A stretch of DNA of 64,000 nt from Microbacterium maritypicum (GTDB lineage Bacteria > Actinomycetota > Actinomycetes > Actinomycetales > Microbacteriaceae). Made by a program: the position numbers and the translations under genes. The notes under the pieces were generated by a model. That model saw only the letters and a program-made list of their open reading frames with translations. It did no database searches and was not told the DNA's origin. Numbering within the stretch: the first letter of the stretch is position 1; each line of letters opens with the position of its first letter. Location of the stretch: NCBI RefSeq assembly GCF_041529975.1, contig NZ_CP168030.1, positions 2,542,001-2,606,000 on the forward strand, read 5' to 3'. Shown piece after piece: positions 53,040 through 62,873 of this stretch.

Positions 53040-53852
53040 GTGACCGGTACCCGTCTGGCGGTCTGGGGCGACCCGATCGCGCACTCCAAGTCGCCGGACC
53101 TGCACGCCGCGGCCTACCGCGTGCTGGGCATGGACTGGGAGTACGGGCGCCGTCAGGTCACCGCCGACGGATTCGCGGGGGCGCTCCGAGGACTCGACGA
53201 CTCCTGGCGCGGTCTCTCGCTGACCATGCCGTTGAAGGAGGAGGCGTTTCGCGCCGCTGAGACGAGGGACGCCCACGCCGAGCTCACCGGCGCCGTCAAC
53301 ACCCTGCTGCTCGGGGACGCACCCGCGGGTTTCAACACCGACGTAGGAGGGATCGTCGACGCACTGGCCGAGGCCGGGGTGACCGAGGCGGGAACGGTCC
53401 GCATCCTCGGGGCCGGCGCCACGGCTGCCTCCGCGCTCGTGGCGGCGTCGGAGCTGGGTGCGACCCGGGTGGTCGTGCATGCCCGACGACCCGAACGAGC
53501 GGCGGGGCTGGTGGCGCTCGGAGCGCGCATCGACGTCGTGGTGGAGGCGCAGCCGCTCGATGGGCCGACCACGTCCGCCGACCTCACGATCGCCACGCTG
53601 CCGAGTGGGACCGCACTCCCCGTCGACACCTCGACGGCCTTGGCGGCGAGCGGGGGAGCGCTCTTCGACGCCGCGTACGCGCCGTGGCCCTCGGCTCTCG
53701 CGGCGAATTGGGGGGATGGCGCGGTGATCTCCGGACTCGGCATGCTGCTGCACCAGGCCGTGCGTCAGATCCGCATCTTCCATCACGGTGACCCCCGCAT
53801 CGAGCTACCGGATGAGGGCCCGGTCGTTGCCGCGATGCGCGCCGCGCTCTGA
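53040..53852 (+). CDS. aroE: Shikimate dehydrogenase
   Basis: 270 residues from GTG 53040, 4 bases after mltG. The N-terminal substrate domain begins LAVWGDPIAHSKSPDLHAAAYR; SLTMPLKEEAF carries the catalytic Lys and AVNTLL follows. The Rossmann domain has LGAGATAASALVAASELGA. Reduces dehydroshikimate with NADPH. First of the aro cluster. Confidence 0.93.
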   Translation: MTGTRLAVWGDPIAHSKSPDLHAAAYRVLGMDWEYGRRQVTADGFAGALRGLDDSWRGLSLTMPLKEEAFRAAETRDAHAELTGAVNTLLLGDAPAGFNTDVGGIVDALAEAGVTEAGTVRILGAGATAASALVAASELGATRVVVHARRPERAAGLVALGARIDVVVEAQPLDGPTTSADLTIATLPSGTALPVDTSTALAASGGALFDAAYAPWPSALAANWGDGAVISGLGMLLHQAVRQIRIFHHGDPRIELPDEGPVVAAMRAAL

Positions 53853-53912
53853 GCCGACTCGCAGGACGAAACGCGGCGCAGCGGGGGTCCGAACCCGTGG
53901 GAGACTGGAGCA

Positions 53913-55142
53913 ATGCTCCGCGTGCTCACGGCCGGCGAATCCCACGGCCCAGAACTCATCGCCGTCATGGAGGGTCTGCCCTCCGGCGTCCCTGTCTCCT
54001 CCGAGGCCATCCAGGCCGATCTCGCCCGTCGAAAGCTGGGTTACGGCCGCGGCTCGCGCATGAAGTTCGAGCAGGATGAGCTGACCCTCTCGGGCGGCGT
54101 CCGCCACGGAAAGAGCCTGGGCAGCCCGATCGCCCTGCGCATCGGCAACACCGAGTGGCCGAAGTGGATCGAGGTCATGAACCCCGAACCCGTCGAGCTC
54201 ACCGACAAGTCCCGTGGGCGCAGCGCTCCGCTCACGCGGCCGCGCCCGGGGCACGCCGACCTCGTCGGCATGCAGAAGTACGACTTCGACGAGGCGCGTC
54301 CGATCCTGGAGCGTGCGAGCGCGCGCGAGACGGCGGCACGCGTCGCTCTCGGCGCCATCGCCCGTTCGTTCCTCGGCGAGCTCGGCATCCGTCTGGTCAG
54401 CCACACGCTCTCGATCGGTCCGGTGCAGGTTCCTCCGGGCTCTGCTCTTCCGACGCCGGACGACGTGGACGCCTTGGACGCCGATCCGCTCCGCTGCTTC
54501 GACGCCGCGACGTCGGCACTCATGGTCGCCGAGGTCGACGACGCGAAGAAGGACGGCGACACGCTCGGCGGCATCGTCGAGGTGCTGGCGTACGGCCTCC
54601 CGCCCGGGCTCGGCTCGCACGTGCACTGGGACCGGCGTCTGGACGCCCGTCTCGCCCAGGCGCTGATGAGCATCCAGGCGATCAAGGGCGTCGAGGTCGG
54701 CGACGGGTTCGAGACCACGCGCCGTCGTGGCTCGGCGGCGCACGACGAGCTGTTCGCGACCGCTGACGGCATCACCCGCGGCTCCGACCGCGCCGGCGGC
54801 ACCGAGGGCGGCATGTCCACGGGCACCGTGCTGCGCGTGCGTGCCGGTATGAAGCCGATCGCCACGGTGCCGCACGCGCTGCGCACCATCGACATCGCGA
54901 CCGGCGACGACGCGACCGCCCATCACCAGCGCTCCGACGTGTGCGCGGTTCCCGCGGCGGGTGTGGTCGCCGAGGCCATGGTCGCGGTCGAGCTGGCGAA
55001 CGCCGTGCTGGAGAAGTTCGGCGGCGACAGCATCCGTGAGACGCGGCGCAACCTCGACGGGTACCTCGACGGCATCCCCGCGGAGCTGCGCACGACACCC
55101 GCGTCCGAGGCGGCGCTCATCGCGCATGACGAGCGAGGCTGA
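53913..55142 (+). CDS. aroC: Chorismate synthase
   Basis: 409 residues. Signatures: [69 protein letters not shown], and GTEGGMSTG near the C-terminus. Flavin-dependent conversion of EPSP to chorismate. Overlaps aroK by 17 bases. Confidence 0.97.
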   Translation: MLRVLTAGESHGPELIAVMEGLPSGVPVSSEAIQADLARRKLGYGRGSRMKFEQDELTLSGGVRHGKSLGSPIALRIGNTEWPKWIEVMNPEPVELTDKSRGRSAPLTRPRPGHADLVGMQKYDFDEARPILERASARETAARVALGAIARSFLGELGIRLVSHTLSIGPVQVPPGSALPTPDDVDALDADPLRCFDAATSALMVAEVDDAKKDGDTLGGIVEVLAYGLPPGLGSHVHWDRRLDARLAQALMSIQAIKGVEVGDGFETTRRRGSAAHDELFATADGITRGSDRAGGTEGGMSTGTVLRVRAGMKPIATVPHALRTIDIATGDDATAHHQRSDVCAVPAAGVVAEAMVAVELANAVLEKFGGDSIRETRRNLDGYLDGIPAELRTTPASEAALIAHDERG

Positions 55143-55647
55143 CCCGCTGACGCTGGTGCTGGTCGGCCCGATGGCCGCCGGCAAGACCAGCGTCGGTCGA
55201 CGCGTCGCGCGTCGACTGGGAGTCGCCTTCGTCGACACCGACAAGCGCATCGTCGCCGCTCACGGGCCGATCCCCGCCATCTTCGCGGAGCACGGCGAGG
55301 CGCACTTCCGAGACCTGGAACGGGCAGCGGTGGCGGACGCGCTCTCCGAGGGCGGCGTGATCTCCCTCGGAGGCGGCGCGGTGACGCAGGCCGACACGCG
55401 CGATCTGCTCAAGGATCAACCGGTCGTCTTCCTGACGGTGAGCGTCGATGCGGTGGCCGACCGCCTGCGCGGCAGCAATCGTCCGCTGCTGGCGGGCGAG
55501 GAGGATCCGGTCGAGCGCTGGAAGAAGATCTTCGAGGAACGCCGGAGGTGGTACGCCGAGGTCGCCTCGACGACCTTCGACACCTCACGTCGTCCGATGC
55601 AGAGGATCGCGGACGACATCGTGACATGGAGGAGAGAGCAGCGATGA
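55126..55647 (+). CDS. aroK: Shikimate kinase
   Basis: 173 residues from ATG 55126, which lies inside the aroC 3' end. P-loop [15 protein letters not shown], substrate-binding [13 protein letters not shown] and GGGAV. Phosphorylates shikimate. ATGA overlap with aroB. Confidence 0.95.
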   Translation: MTSEADPLTLVLVGPMAAGKTSVGRRVARRLGVAFVDTDKRIVAAHGPIPAIFAEHGEAHFRDLERAAVADALSEGGVISLGGGAVTQADTRDLLKDQPVVFLTVSVDAVADRLRGSNRPLLAGEEDPVERWKKIFEERRRWYAEVASTTFDTSRRPMQRIADDIVTWRREQR

Positions 55648-56732
55648 GCACGACGACCATCAGCGTCACCGGGAACGATGCCTACGACATCACGATCGGG
55701 CGGGGGATCCTGGAGCAGGTCTCGGCTGCCCTCGCGCCGGGTGTGCGCAAGATCCTGGTCGTGCACCCGCCGACGCTCGCGGCGCGCGCGGCCGAGCTGC
55801 GGGACCGTCTGCTCGCCGACACGGCCGAAGGACCGCGCGAAGTTCTGCTCGCCGAGATCCCGGACGCGGAGCAGGGCAAGCGCATCGAGGTCGCCGCATT
55901 CTGCTGGCAGGTCATGGGGCAGGCCGACTTCACCCGCAGCGACGCCGTCGTCGGCTACGGCGGCGGTGCAGTGACCGATCTCGCAGGTTTCGTCGCGGCG
56001 ACCTGGCTGCGCGGTGTGCAGCTGGTCCAGGTGCCCACCACCGTTCTCGGGCTGGTCGACGCCGCGGTCGGCGGGAAGACCGGCGTCAACACCGCCGAGG
56101 GCAAGAACCTCGTCGGCGCGTTCTGGGCCCCCAGCGCCGTGATCGGCGACCTCGACGAGCTCGCCAGCCTGAGCCCGAACGAGGCGACCGCAGGGTTCGC
56201 CGAGGTGGTCAAGGCCGGGTTCATCTGGGCACCGGAGATCCTCGACATCATCGAGGCTGATCCCGTCCGCGCGGTGGATACGACCACCGACGAATTCCGT
56301 CGTGCGATCGAGCTGGCTATCGGTATGAAGGCGGAGGTGGTCTCCGACGACTTCCGCGAGGCCGGCCTCCGCGAGATCCTGAACTACGGACACACCCTCG
56401 GGCACGCGATCGAGCATGCCGAGCGGTACCGCTGGCGGCATGGTGCGGCGATCTCGGTGGGGATGCTGTACGCCGCGGAGCTCTCTCGCCTCGCGGGCCG
56501 GCTCTCCGACGCCGCGGCCGAACGCCACCGCACCGTCCTCGACTCTCTGGGGCTTCCCACGTCGTACCGCGCCGGAGCGTGGCCGCAACTGCTCGCCACG
56601 ATGCAGCGCGACAAGAAGAGCCGCGGCGGGATGCTCCGTTTCATCCTGCTCGACGACATCGCCAAGCCCACCGTGCTGCAGGCCCCGGACGAGTCGCTGA
56701 TGTTCGCCGCCTACCAGGAGGTGGGTGCGTGA
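55644..56732 (+). CDS. aroB: 3-dehydroquinate synthase
   Basis: 362 residues from ATG 55644, after GGAGAGAG. NAD-binding and active-site blocks: [50 protein letters not shown], and the metal-ligand His in [12 protein letters not shown]. Forms dehydroquinate from DAHP. 4-base overlap with aroQ. Confidence 0.97.
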   Translation: MSTTTISVTGNDAYDITIGRGILEQVSAALAPGVRKILVVHPPTLAARAAELRDRLLADTAEGPREVLLAEIPDAEQGKRIEVAAFCWQVMGQADFTRSDAVVGYGGGAVTDLAGFVAATWLRGVQLVQVPTTVLGLVDAAVGGKTGVNTAEGKNLVGAFWAPSAVIGDLDELASLSPNEATAGFAEVVKAGFIWAPEILDIIEADPVRAVDTTTDEFRRAIELAIGMKAEVVSDDFREAGLREILNYGHTLGHAIEHAERYRWRHGAAISVGMLYAAELSRLAGRLSDAAAERHRTVLDSLGLPTSYRAGAWPQLLATMQRDKKSRGGMLRFILLDDIAKPTVLQAPDESLMFAAYQEVGA

Positions 56733-57163
56733 CCCGCCGCATCCTCCTGGTCAACGGCCCGAACCTGAACCTGCTGGGCACGCGCGAACCCGAGGTCTAC
56801 GGCACCGCCACGCTCGCCGACGTGGAGCGGATCACCGCTGCTGCCGCCGCCGAGTTCGACTTCGAGGTGCGCGCGGTGCAGAGCAACCACGAGGGCGTCC
56901 TGATCGACGCCATCCACGCCGCGCGCGAGGACTGCGCGGCCATCGTGATCAACCCCGGGGGGCTCACGCACACGTCCGTAGTGCTGCGGGACGCGCTGAC
57001 CGGTGTCGCGCTGCCGTTCGCCGAGGTGCACATCTCCGATGTGTACGCGCGCGAGGAGTTCCGCCACCACTCCTACCTGCATGATGTCGCCGTGGTCCGC
57101 ATCGTCGGACGCGGCGTCGACGGATATGCCGACGCCGTGCGCGAACTGGTCACGCACCTCTGA
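56729..57163 (+). CDS. aroQ: 3-dehydroquinate dehydratase, type II
   Basis: 144 residues from GTG 56729. Type II signature [19 protein letters not shown] with the catalytic Tyr, [22 protein letters not shown] and [17 protein letters not shown]. Last gene of the aro cluster. The 212 bp that follow, before efp, hold a probable promoter but no gene that can be supported. Confidence 0.96.
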   Translation: MTRRILLVNGPNLNLLGTREPEVYGTATLADVERITAAAAAEFDFEVRAVQSNHEGVLIDAIHAAREDCAAIVINPGGLTHTSVVLRDALTGVALPFAEVHISDVYAREEFRHHSYLHDVAVVRIVGRGVDGYADAVRELVTHL

Positions 57164-57317
57164 TCGAAACGAGTCGCCGTCCACCGCGATGGCCATCAGC
57201 TGAGCGCCGAAACGGATGACGTCCACGGGGCGTGCGAGGCGGTGCTGCGTGCCTACGTTCTCGTGGGATGGGCTGATCCACGGCATGGGCCGTGCGGGGG
57301 TCCGGCCGCTCATCCCT

Positions 57318-57323
57318 TAGACT
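57318..57323 (+). promoter_or_regulatory. Probable -10 element for efp-nusB
   Basis: TAGACT in TTAGACTCG, 53 bp upstream of the efp ATG. The same TTAGACT heptamer lies upstream of rpsD (47232-47238), so both translation genes may use the same housekeeping promoter type. No clear -35 is seen. Confidence 0.45.
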
Positions 57324-57375
57324 CGACTGTCGGCCTCGTCCGAACCCGCAGACACACGAACGGAACTCGCAGCGC

Positions 57376-57936
57376 ATGGCATCTACCGCAGACATCAAGA
57401 ACGGCGTCGTCCTCAGCATCGACGGGCAGCTCTGGAGCGTCATCGAGTTCCAGCACGTCAAGCCCGGCAAGGGTGGCGCGTTCGTGCGCACGAAGCTGAA
57501 GAACGTCGTCTCCGGCAAGGTCGTCGACCGCACGTACAACGCGGGCGCGAAGATCGAGATCGAGAACGTCGACCGCCGCGACTACACGTACCTGTACACC
57601 GACGGCGACGGTTACGTCTTCATGGATCAGACCGACTTCGACCAGATCACGGTCGGCGCCGCCACTGTCGGCGACGCGAAGAACTTCCTTCTCGAGAACC
57701 AGGCCGTGACCATCGCCCTGAACAACGGCAACCCGCTGTACATCGACCTCCCGGCATCCGTGATCCTCGAGATCACCTACACCGAGCCGGGCCTGCAGGG
57801 CGACCGCTCGTCGGCCGGCACCAAGCCCGCGACGCTCGAGACCGGCTACGAGATCCAGGTGCCGCTGTTCGTCGAGACCGGCACCAAGGTCAAGGTCGAC
57901 ACCCGCACGGGTGACTACCTCGGCCGCGAGAAGTAA
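57376..57936 (+). CDS. efp: Elongation factor P
   Basis: 186 residues from ATG 57376. KOW-like first domain ([24 protein letters not shown]) with the loop KPGKGGAF, whose lysine sits at the tip that contacts the P-site tRNA, then two OB domains. Relieves stalling at proline runs. Followed 3 bases later by nusB. Confidence 0.97.
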   Translation: MASTADIKNGVVLSIDGQLWSVIEFQHVKPGKGGAFVRTKLKNVVSGKVVDRTYNAGAKIEIENVDRRDYTYLYTDGDGYVFMDQTDFDQITVGAATVGDAKNFLLENQAVTIALNNGNPLYIDLPASVILEITYTEPGLQGDRSSAGTKPATLETGYEIQVPLFVETGTKVKVDTRTGDYLGREK

Positions 57937-57939
57937 GGC

Positions 57940-58350
57940 GTGAGCGCCCGGACGAAGGCGCGCAAGCGCGCTCTCGACATCCTGTTCTCCGCCGATGTGC
58001 GCGGGGATGACATCGCCGTGACGTTGGCGGCCGAGGCGAAGCGTGCGGCCAGCGAGCCTGCACGTGAGGCCTCCTGGCTCTATGCCCGCGAGATCGTCGA
58101 CGGCATCATCGACCAGCGCGACGAGATCGATGAGCAGATCACGACGCACAGCCGCGACTGGAAGCTCGAGCGGATGCCCGCGGTCGACCGCGCGCTGCTC
58201 CGCATCGCGGTGTGGGAGATCCTCTACAACGACGAGGTTCCGACGGCCGTGGCGATCGACGAGGCCGTGGAGCTCGCGAAGGAGTTCTCGACCGACGACT
58301 CCGGCGCGTTCGTGCACGGCGTCCTCGCGCGGGTAGCCCGCTCCGCCTGA
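57940..58350 (+). CDS. nusB: Transcription antitermination factor NusB
   Basis: 136 residues from GTG 57940. All-helical: ARKRALDILFSADVRG, YAREIVDGIIDQRDEID, and MPAVDRALLRIAVWEILYNDEVPTAVAIDEAVELAKEFS. Binds boxA with NusE in rRNA antitermination. Coupled to efp, as is common in actinobacteria. Confidence 0.96.
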   Translation: MSARTKARKRALDILFSADVRGDDIAVTLAAEAKRAASEPAREASWLYAREIVDGIIDQRDEIDEQITTHSRDWKLERMPAVDRALLRIAVWEILYNDEVPTAVAIDEAVELAKEFSTDDSGAFVHGVLARVARSA

Positions 58351-58396
58351 TCGTCCGCCGCGAGGCACTGTCGGTGGTGTCGGAGAGGATGGGGGC

Positions 58397-61354
58397 ATGT
58401 CCCTCGCGTCCGATCCGTCCCGCTCGGAGGGCTCGTCATCCGCGGACTGGCGGTCGATTCTCGGTTCTCCGCGCGACTACGCAGAAACTCCACTCGCACT
58501 CGGCGTGGAACTGCGGCTGCGCGACGGCCGAGGCGCGAACCCGTGGGCGTCCCGCCCGCAGCGCACGGCGACCGCGCGCGACGTGGCGAAACGTACCGGC
58601 GAGATTCTGCTCGGCATCCGGCCGCTCGAGAAGAGTGCGTCGACCGGCGCCTGGGTGCAGGGCACGGCATCGTGGGACGCCGTCCGCCGCTCGCCCACGC
58701 AGTACGGACGCGACCGGTCGCGGTGGTTCGCCGATCTGCTCAGCATCGCGCGCGACACTCTTCTGTCGGGCACGGCCGGCGACTGGCTGGTCGCCGACCT
58801 GATCGAGTCCGGCCTGCTCTGGGGGCATCTGCGTGCCGCGGCCGACGTCGGCATCCCCCTCGTCGCCGCCCAGAAGAGCACGACCGTCGTGCTCGCGGAG
58901 CGCGCATCGATCGGCGCCACCGTCGGACGCGAGGGCGGAGGCCTCATCGTGCACCCGGCCGTCACGATCGACGGCCGCGAGGTCGACCCGCTCGCCGTGC
59001 ATCCGATCGGGCACAGTGGTCTGTACGAGGTCGCACAACGCGGCACGAATCTCCGTGTCACGCTGGCCGAGGTGGCGATCAGCCGCCCCGTGCACGCCCT
59101 GCTCGGCGCCGGCGAGGGCCTCGCGGTGCCTGCCGGTGACGAGGCGGCATTCTTCCGTGATGCCTACCCGCTGCTGGCGCGTCGCATCGATGTGCGGCCG
59201 GTCGGTCGGGTCGAGCTGCCTCCTCTTCCGGCGCCCCGTGCCGTGCTGGAGCTGTCCTTCCAGCGGGGCGACACCGTCAAGTATTCGTTCGCGTGGGACT
59301 ACCGCGGGTTCGGACTCGTGCCTTTCATGCCGAGTTCCGATGCGGTGCGAGACACCGTCGCCGAGAATGCGCTCAGGGATGCGCTTCAGGCCGTGTGGAC
59401 GGAACGACTGGGGGAGGAGCTCGCGCCCACCGGGGCTTTCCACGACGTCGCGGCCGCCGAGTTCGTCACCCGAGTGGTGCCGGCGCTCGAGGCCGAGGGC
59501 GTCACCGTCACCGTCACCGGCCGCAGCAAGAGCTATCACGAGCTCACGGGCGAGCCCGAGATCACGGTGACCACGGTCGAGAGCACTGATCCCGACTGGT
59601 TCGATCTCGGCGTCCTGGTGAAGATCGACGGCCGCACCATCCCGTTCGGACCCCTCTTCACCGCATTGAGCAAGGGCAAGAAGAAGCTCCTGCTCTCCGA
59701 CGGCGGCTATTTCTCCCTGAATCACCGGGCGCTCGACCGCCTCCGCGAACTGATCGAGGAGGCCGGCGAACTCGAGGAGTGGGAAGCCGGCCCGCGGATC
59801 AGCCGACATCAGACCGATCTCTGGGAGGAGTTCGAGGATCTCGCCGACGAGGCTCTTCCCGCAGTGACATGGCGGGCGACGGCCGACGGGCTGCGTCGGG
59901 CGAGTTCCGTGCCGGCGGTCGCGGTGCCGCAAGGAATCACGGCCGAACTCCGCCCTTATCAGAAAGAGGGTCTGGACTGGCTCGCCTTTCTCTGGGCGCA
60001 CCGTCTCGGCGGCATCCTCGCCGACGACATGGGCCTCGGCAAGACGCTGCAGCTGCTGGCGCTCATCATGCACGCGCGCGAAGCGGGGGAGCGGCGACCG
60101 TTCCTCGTCGTCGTGCCCACGTCTGTCCTCGCGACCTGGCGCAGCGAGGCCGCGCGATTCGCGCCGACGCTGCGCGTGCAGGTCAGGGCGAGCACGCAGG
60201 GGCCGCCATTGACGGACTCGCTGCGGGACATCGACCTCGTGATCACGAGCTATGCGGTCGCACGGCTCGACGAGGACGTGTACGCCGGGGTCGAATGGGC
60301 CGGGCTCATCCTCGATGAAGCCCAGTTCGTGAAGAACCCCGAGACCAAGCTGCACCGCGCGGTCGCGACGTTCCGCGCGGACGTCACCTTCGCGGTCACC
60401 GGAACCCCGATGGAGAACAGTCTCAGCGAGCTGTGGGCCCTGCTCAAGCTGACGGCGCCGGGCCTCTTCGCCTCGGCCCGGAAGTTCCGCGAGGACTACA
60501 TCCAGCCGATCGAGCAGGGCAAGGTCCCCGAGAACGAGGAGGGCGGCGCCTATCGGCAGCGTCGACTCGAACGGCTGCGCCGCCGCATCCGCCCGCTCCT
60601 GCTGCGGCGCACGAAAGAACTCGTCGCGCCGGAGCTGCCGGCGAAACAGGAGCAGATCCTCGAGGTCGAGCTGAGTTCCTCCCACCGGGCGCTCTACGAG
60701 GTCGTCCTGCAGCGTGAGCGGCAGAAGGTGCTGGGACTGCTGGAAGACCTCGACCGCAACCGCTTCATCGTGTTCCGCTCCCTGACGCTGATGCGCGTGC
60801 TCAGCCTGGCTCCCGGACTGATCGATCCCGAAGACGCGAAGATCGGCTCGCGCAAGCTCGACGTGTTACTCGAGCGCGTGATCGAGCTGCAGGCCGAGGG
60901 CCATCGGGCTCTGGTGTTCAGCCAGTTCACGTCGTTCCTCGACATGGCCGCGGCGCGCCTTGATGCCGCAGGCATCCCGTATGCGCATCTGGACGGTTCG
61001 ACGCGGCAACGTCAGAAGGTGGTCGACGGCTTCACGTCGGGGGAGCAGCCGGTGTTCCTCATCAGCCTGAAGGCCGGCGGATTCGGGCTCACCCTCACCG
61101 AGGCCGACTACGTGTTCCTGCTCGACCCGTGGTGGAACCCGGCCGCCGAGGCGCAGGCCGTGGACCGCACGCACCGCATCGGTCAGGACAGCCAGGTGTT
61201 CGTCTACCGCATGATCGCCACGGGCACGATCGAGGAGAAGGTGCTCGAACTCCAGCGCAAGAAGGCACGCCTGTTCACGGCGGTCCTGGACGACGAGGCA
61301 CTGTTCGCGCAGTCGCTCTCGGCCGACGACATCCGCGGGCTGTTCGACGCCTGA
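58397..61354 (+). CDS. SNF2-family (SWI2/SNF2) DEAD-like helicase
   Basis: 985 residues. The N-terminal ~500 residues are a family-specific region without a recognisable SWIM zinc finger. The SNF2 ATPase core has RPYQKEGLDWLAFLW, Walker A ADDMGLGKTLQ, DEAQFVKNP (DEAQ box), GTPMENSLSELWALL, then the helicase C domain SQFTSFLDMAA, LDGSTRQRQKVV and DPWWNPAAEAQAVDRTHRIGQ. A double-stranded DNA translocase of unknown target. Its last codons and stop are duplicated at 62772-62795. Confidence 0.92.
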   Translation: MSLASDPSRSEGSSSADWRSILGSPRDYAETPLALGVELRLRDGRGANPWASRPQRTATARDVAKRTGEILLGIRPLEKSASTGAWVQGTASWDAVRRSPTQYGRDRSRWFADLLSIARDTLLSGTAGDWLVADLIESGLLWGHLRAAADVGIPLVAAQKSTTVVLAERASIGATVGREGGGLIVHPAVTIDGREVDPLAVHPIGHSGLYEVAQRGTNLRVTLAEVAISRPVHALLGAGEGLAVPAGDEAAFFRDAYPLLARRIDVRPVGRVELPPLPAPRAVLELSFQRGDTVKYSFAWDYRGFGLVPFMPSSDAVRDTVAENALRDALQAVWTERLGEELAPTGAFHDVAAAEFVTRVVPALEAEGVTVTVTGRSKSYHELTGEPEITVTTVESTDPDWFDLGVLVKIDGRTIPFGPLFTALSKGKKKLLLSDGGYFSLNHRALDRLRELIEEAGELEEWEAGPRISRHQTDLWEEFEDLADEALPAVTWRATADGLRRASSVPAVAVPQGITAELRPYQKEGLDWLAFLWAHRLGGILADDMGLGKTLQLLALIMHAREAGERRPFLVVVPTSVLATWRSEAARFAPTLRVQVRASTQGPPLTDSLRDIDLVITSYAVARLDEDVYAGVEWAGLILDEAQFVKNPETKLHRAVATFRADVTFAVTGTPMENSLSELWALLKLTAPGLFASARKFREDYIQPIEQGKVPENEEGGAYRQRRLERLRRRIRPLLLRRTKELVAPELPAKQEQILEVELSSSHRALYEVVLQRERQKVLGLLEDLDRNRFIVFRSLTLMRVLSLAPGLIDPEDAKIGSRKLDVLLERVIELQAEGHRALVFSQFTSFLDMAAARLDAAGIPYAHLDGSTRQRQKVVDGFTSGEQPVFLISLKAGGFGLTLTEADYVFLLDPWWNPAAEAQAVDRTHRIGQDSQVFVYRMIATGTIEEKVLELQRKKARLFTAVLDDEALFAQSLSADDIRGLFDA

Positions 61355-61356
61355 CC
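61333..61356. repeat. Direct repeat, left copy (end of helicase gene)
   Basis: 24-bp segment containing the last codons and TGA of the helicase gene. It matches 62772-62795 at 22 of 24 positions; both share CCGCGGG, two or three variable bases, and TTCGACGCCTGACC. Together the copies flank a lower-G+C two-gene segment, like attachment sites or a duplication made on insertion. Confidence 0.75.
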
Positions 61357-61531
61357 TGTCTCTCGCCGCGAGGTTCGAAGGAGGACGAGCGGCGGGCACG
61401 TCGTTTGGACAGCTCAAGCCGGACGGGGTGGGTGGGGCGCATCTACGGGAAGTTCGGTGCGCAAGCAGTCGCAACCCGTACACAGCTAGCGTGTTACCGG
61501 TTAGCGGGGATCAAATCGAGGAGGCTTGGAG

Positions 61532-62395
61532 ATGCACATGAGAACGAACCGGACAGTAGGAATCATCATCGCGGGAGCGTTGGCTGCAACAATGGTGACG
61601 GCTACACCGGCTCTCGCCGAGGAAGGTACGTCCTCATATGGTGAGGAGGATCAGGCAGTCGCAAGCGCTCTCGGCAACCTGGGTGAAGGTTTGCTCCAGC
61701 ACCCCGTCGGCTCCCAGTCGCCAGCGCAGGACAATGCTAATCCTGTGATGAGCGACGGCTATCTGGACGTGATCATCCCGGCCAATGCCAGAGATGGCGT
61801 TTCCATGACCGTAGGGGAGTTCTCGCTCGGGATATCTCTCCCCAATGCAGCAACCTCAGCCCCCGCCAGTACGCTAGAGAACGGCGCCGTCGCGTTTGCC
61901 TCTGGCGGTGAGAGCTCCAACGCCGTCGTTCCGACGGAGGGAGGCGTACAGCTCCTCTCGGTCATCGAGAATAAACTGGCGTCCGAGTCTTACGCGTATG
62001 GCCTGTCGATTCCCGCAGGGCACAGGCTCGTGGCGACCGACGAAGGCGGGGCGCAGATCATTGACGCGCAAGGTGTGACCAAGGTGGTCTTTGAGCCGGC
62101 TTGGGCCCGCGACGCCAATGGCGAGGCAGTACCAACGCATTACATCGTCGAGGGAACGACCTTGACGCAGATCGTCAAGCATCAGGAGCTCAGCGACGTG
62201 GCGTACCCCGTCGTTGCCGATCCTCTCCCCCTGGTCGTCATCGTCGTGACGACGATTGCGATGATCGTCGTTGCCGCGGCGGTACTCGGTGTCGCTACGT
62301 GGATCGTTGTCAGCTGGTGGAACACGTGCCGGGCGATGGGGAAGTATCCCGAGCTGTCCACGAAGAATGGCTTCACTGCCAGGTGCGTACGATGA
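61532..62395 (+). CDS. Exported protein with C-terminal membrane helix and two-Cys tail
   Basis: 287 residues from ATG 61532 (AGGAGG seven bases upstream; ATG 61538 is too far). A signal peptide ends at ALA29-EE. The middle is low-complexity, Ser/Ala/Gly-rich beta-like sequence. YPVVADPLPL leads into one strong membrane helix (about 231-260), then a short tail with Cys266 and Cys285 around GKYPELSTKNGFTAR. I recall similar tails in unannotated actinobacterial exported proteins but cannot name a family. G+C is clearly lower than in neighbours. A toxin, bacteriocin precursor or surface protein are all possible. Coupled to the next gene (ATGA). Confidence 0.7.
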   Translation: MHMRTNRTVGIIIAGALAATMVTATPALAEEGTSSYGEEDQAVASALGNLGEGLLQHPVGSQSPAQDNANPVMSDGYLDVIIPANARDGVSMTVGEFSLGISLPNAATSAPASTLENGAVAFASGGESSNAVVPTEGGVQLLSVIENKLASESYAYGLSIPAGHRLVATDEGGAQIIDAQGVTKVVFEPAWARDANGEAVPTHYIVEGTTLTQIVKHQELSDVAYPVVADPLPLVVIVVTTIAMIVVAAAVLGVATWIVVSWWNTCRAMGKYPELSTKNGFTARCVR

Positions 62396-62727
62396 CGAGC
62401 GCTGAAGGGGCGATCGGAATGCGCGGCTCGGCTTCGTCGATGGTTGGCTATTGCCTGGTCGTTCTCCATTCACTCCTCATCTCGGTCGGGATCGTGCTCG
62501 TTGGATGGATGCTATGCGCGGCCGTGGCGTTCGGCGGCGGGACGACGATCGCGATTCCATTTATCGCGACGTTTCGCGGCGCTGCCGGACGGGAATATGC
62601 TCCGGCCGTGACGATCACCGGATCCGTAGGCGCCACTGCTCTCCTGATAGTCGCATTGGCAGCGCTCATCACCTTGTTGGTCATCGGAGCGGCCCGCCTG
62701 CGGTACCCCCACGGCTCCAACGCCTGA
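62392..62727 (+). CDS. Small membrane protein coupled to the exported protein
   Basis: 111 residues from ATG 62392, overlapping the previous stop by 4 bases. Three hydrophobic segments: VVLHSLLISVGIVLVGWMLCAAVAF, a shorter GGGTTIAIPFIATF, and GATALLIVALAALITLLVIGA. No family recognised. Its coupling to an exported two-Cys protein in a flanked island would suit an immunity or partner protein, but nothing in the sequence proves this. Confidence 0.65.
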   Translation: MTSAEGAIGMRGSASSMVGYCLVVLHSLLISVGIVLVGWMLCAAVAFGGGTTIAIPFIATFRGAAGREYAPAVTITGSVGATALLIVALAALITLLVIGAARLRYPHGSNA

Positions 62728-62736
62728 AGTGTGGCA

Positions 62737-62774
62737 CGGCGGCCTCGCGCGGCGATGTGTCGGTGAGGCCGCCG
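62737..62774. terminator. Hairpin after the two-gene island
   Basis: Inverted repeat CGGCGGCCTC (62737-62746) and GAGGCCGCCG (62765-62774) with an 18-base loop, just after the stop of the small membrane protein gene and touching the right direct repeat. Probably ends the island transcript; no T tract follows. Confidence 0.55.
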
Positions 62775-62795
62775 CGGGTTCTTCGACGCCTGACC
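62772..62795. repeat. Direct repeat, right copy
   Basis: Second copy of the 24-bp helicase-end repeat (22/24 identical to 61333-61356), now outside any gene and in the same orientation. It contains TTCGACGCCTGACC. The segment between the copies is about 1.4 kb and carries both lower-G+C genes. Confidence 0.75.
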
Positions 62796-62873
62796 GGAAT
62801 ACTCACGGCGAGGTCGACCGGGCCCACAGGGAGCCCTCGGTACAATCGAACGGTTCACTTTCGGGAGGAATGC

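Noticed and set aside
57164..57375. Possible gene remnant antisense between aroQ and efp
   Set aside because: A minus-strand frame gives a plausible-looking stretch (VDVIRFGAQLMAIAVDGDSF) but it runs straight into antisense aroQ with no start or domain; not supportable.
61441..61530. Possible tRNA or attB-like tRNA end before the island
   Set aside because: No cloverleaf can be formed; the direct repeat maps to the helicase gene end, not to a tRNA.
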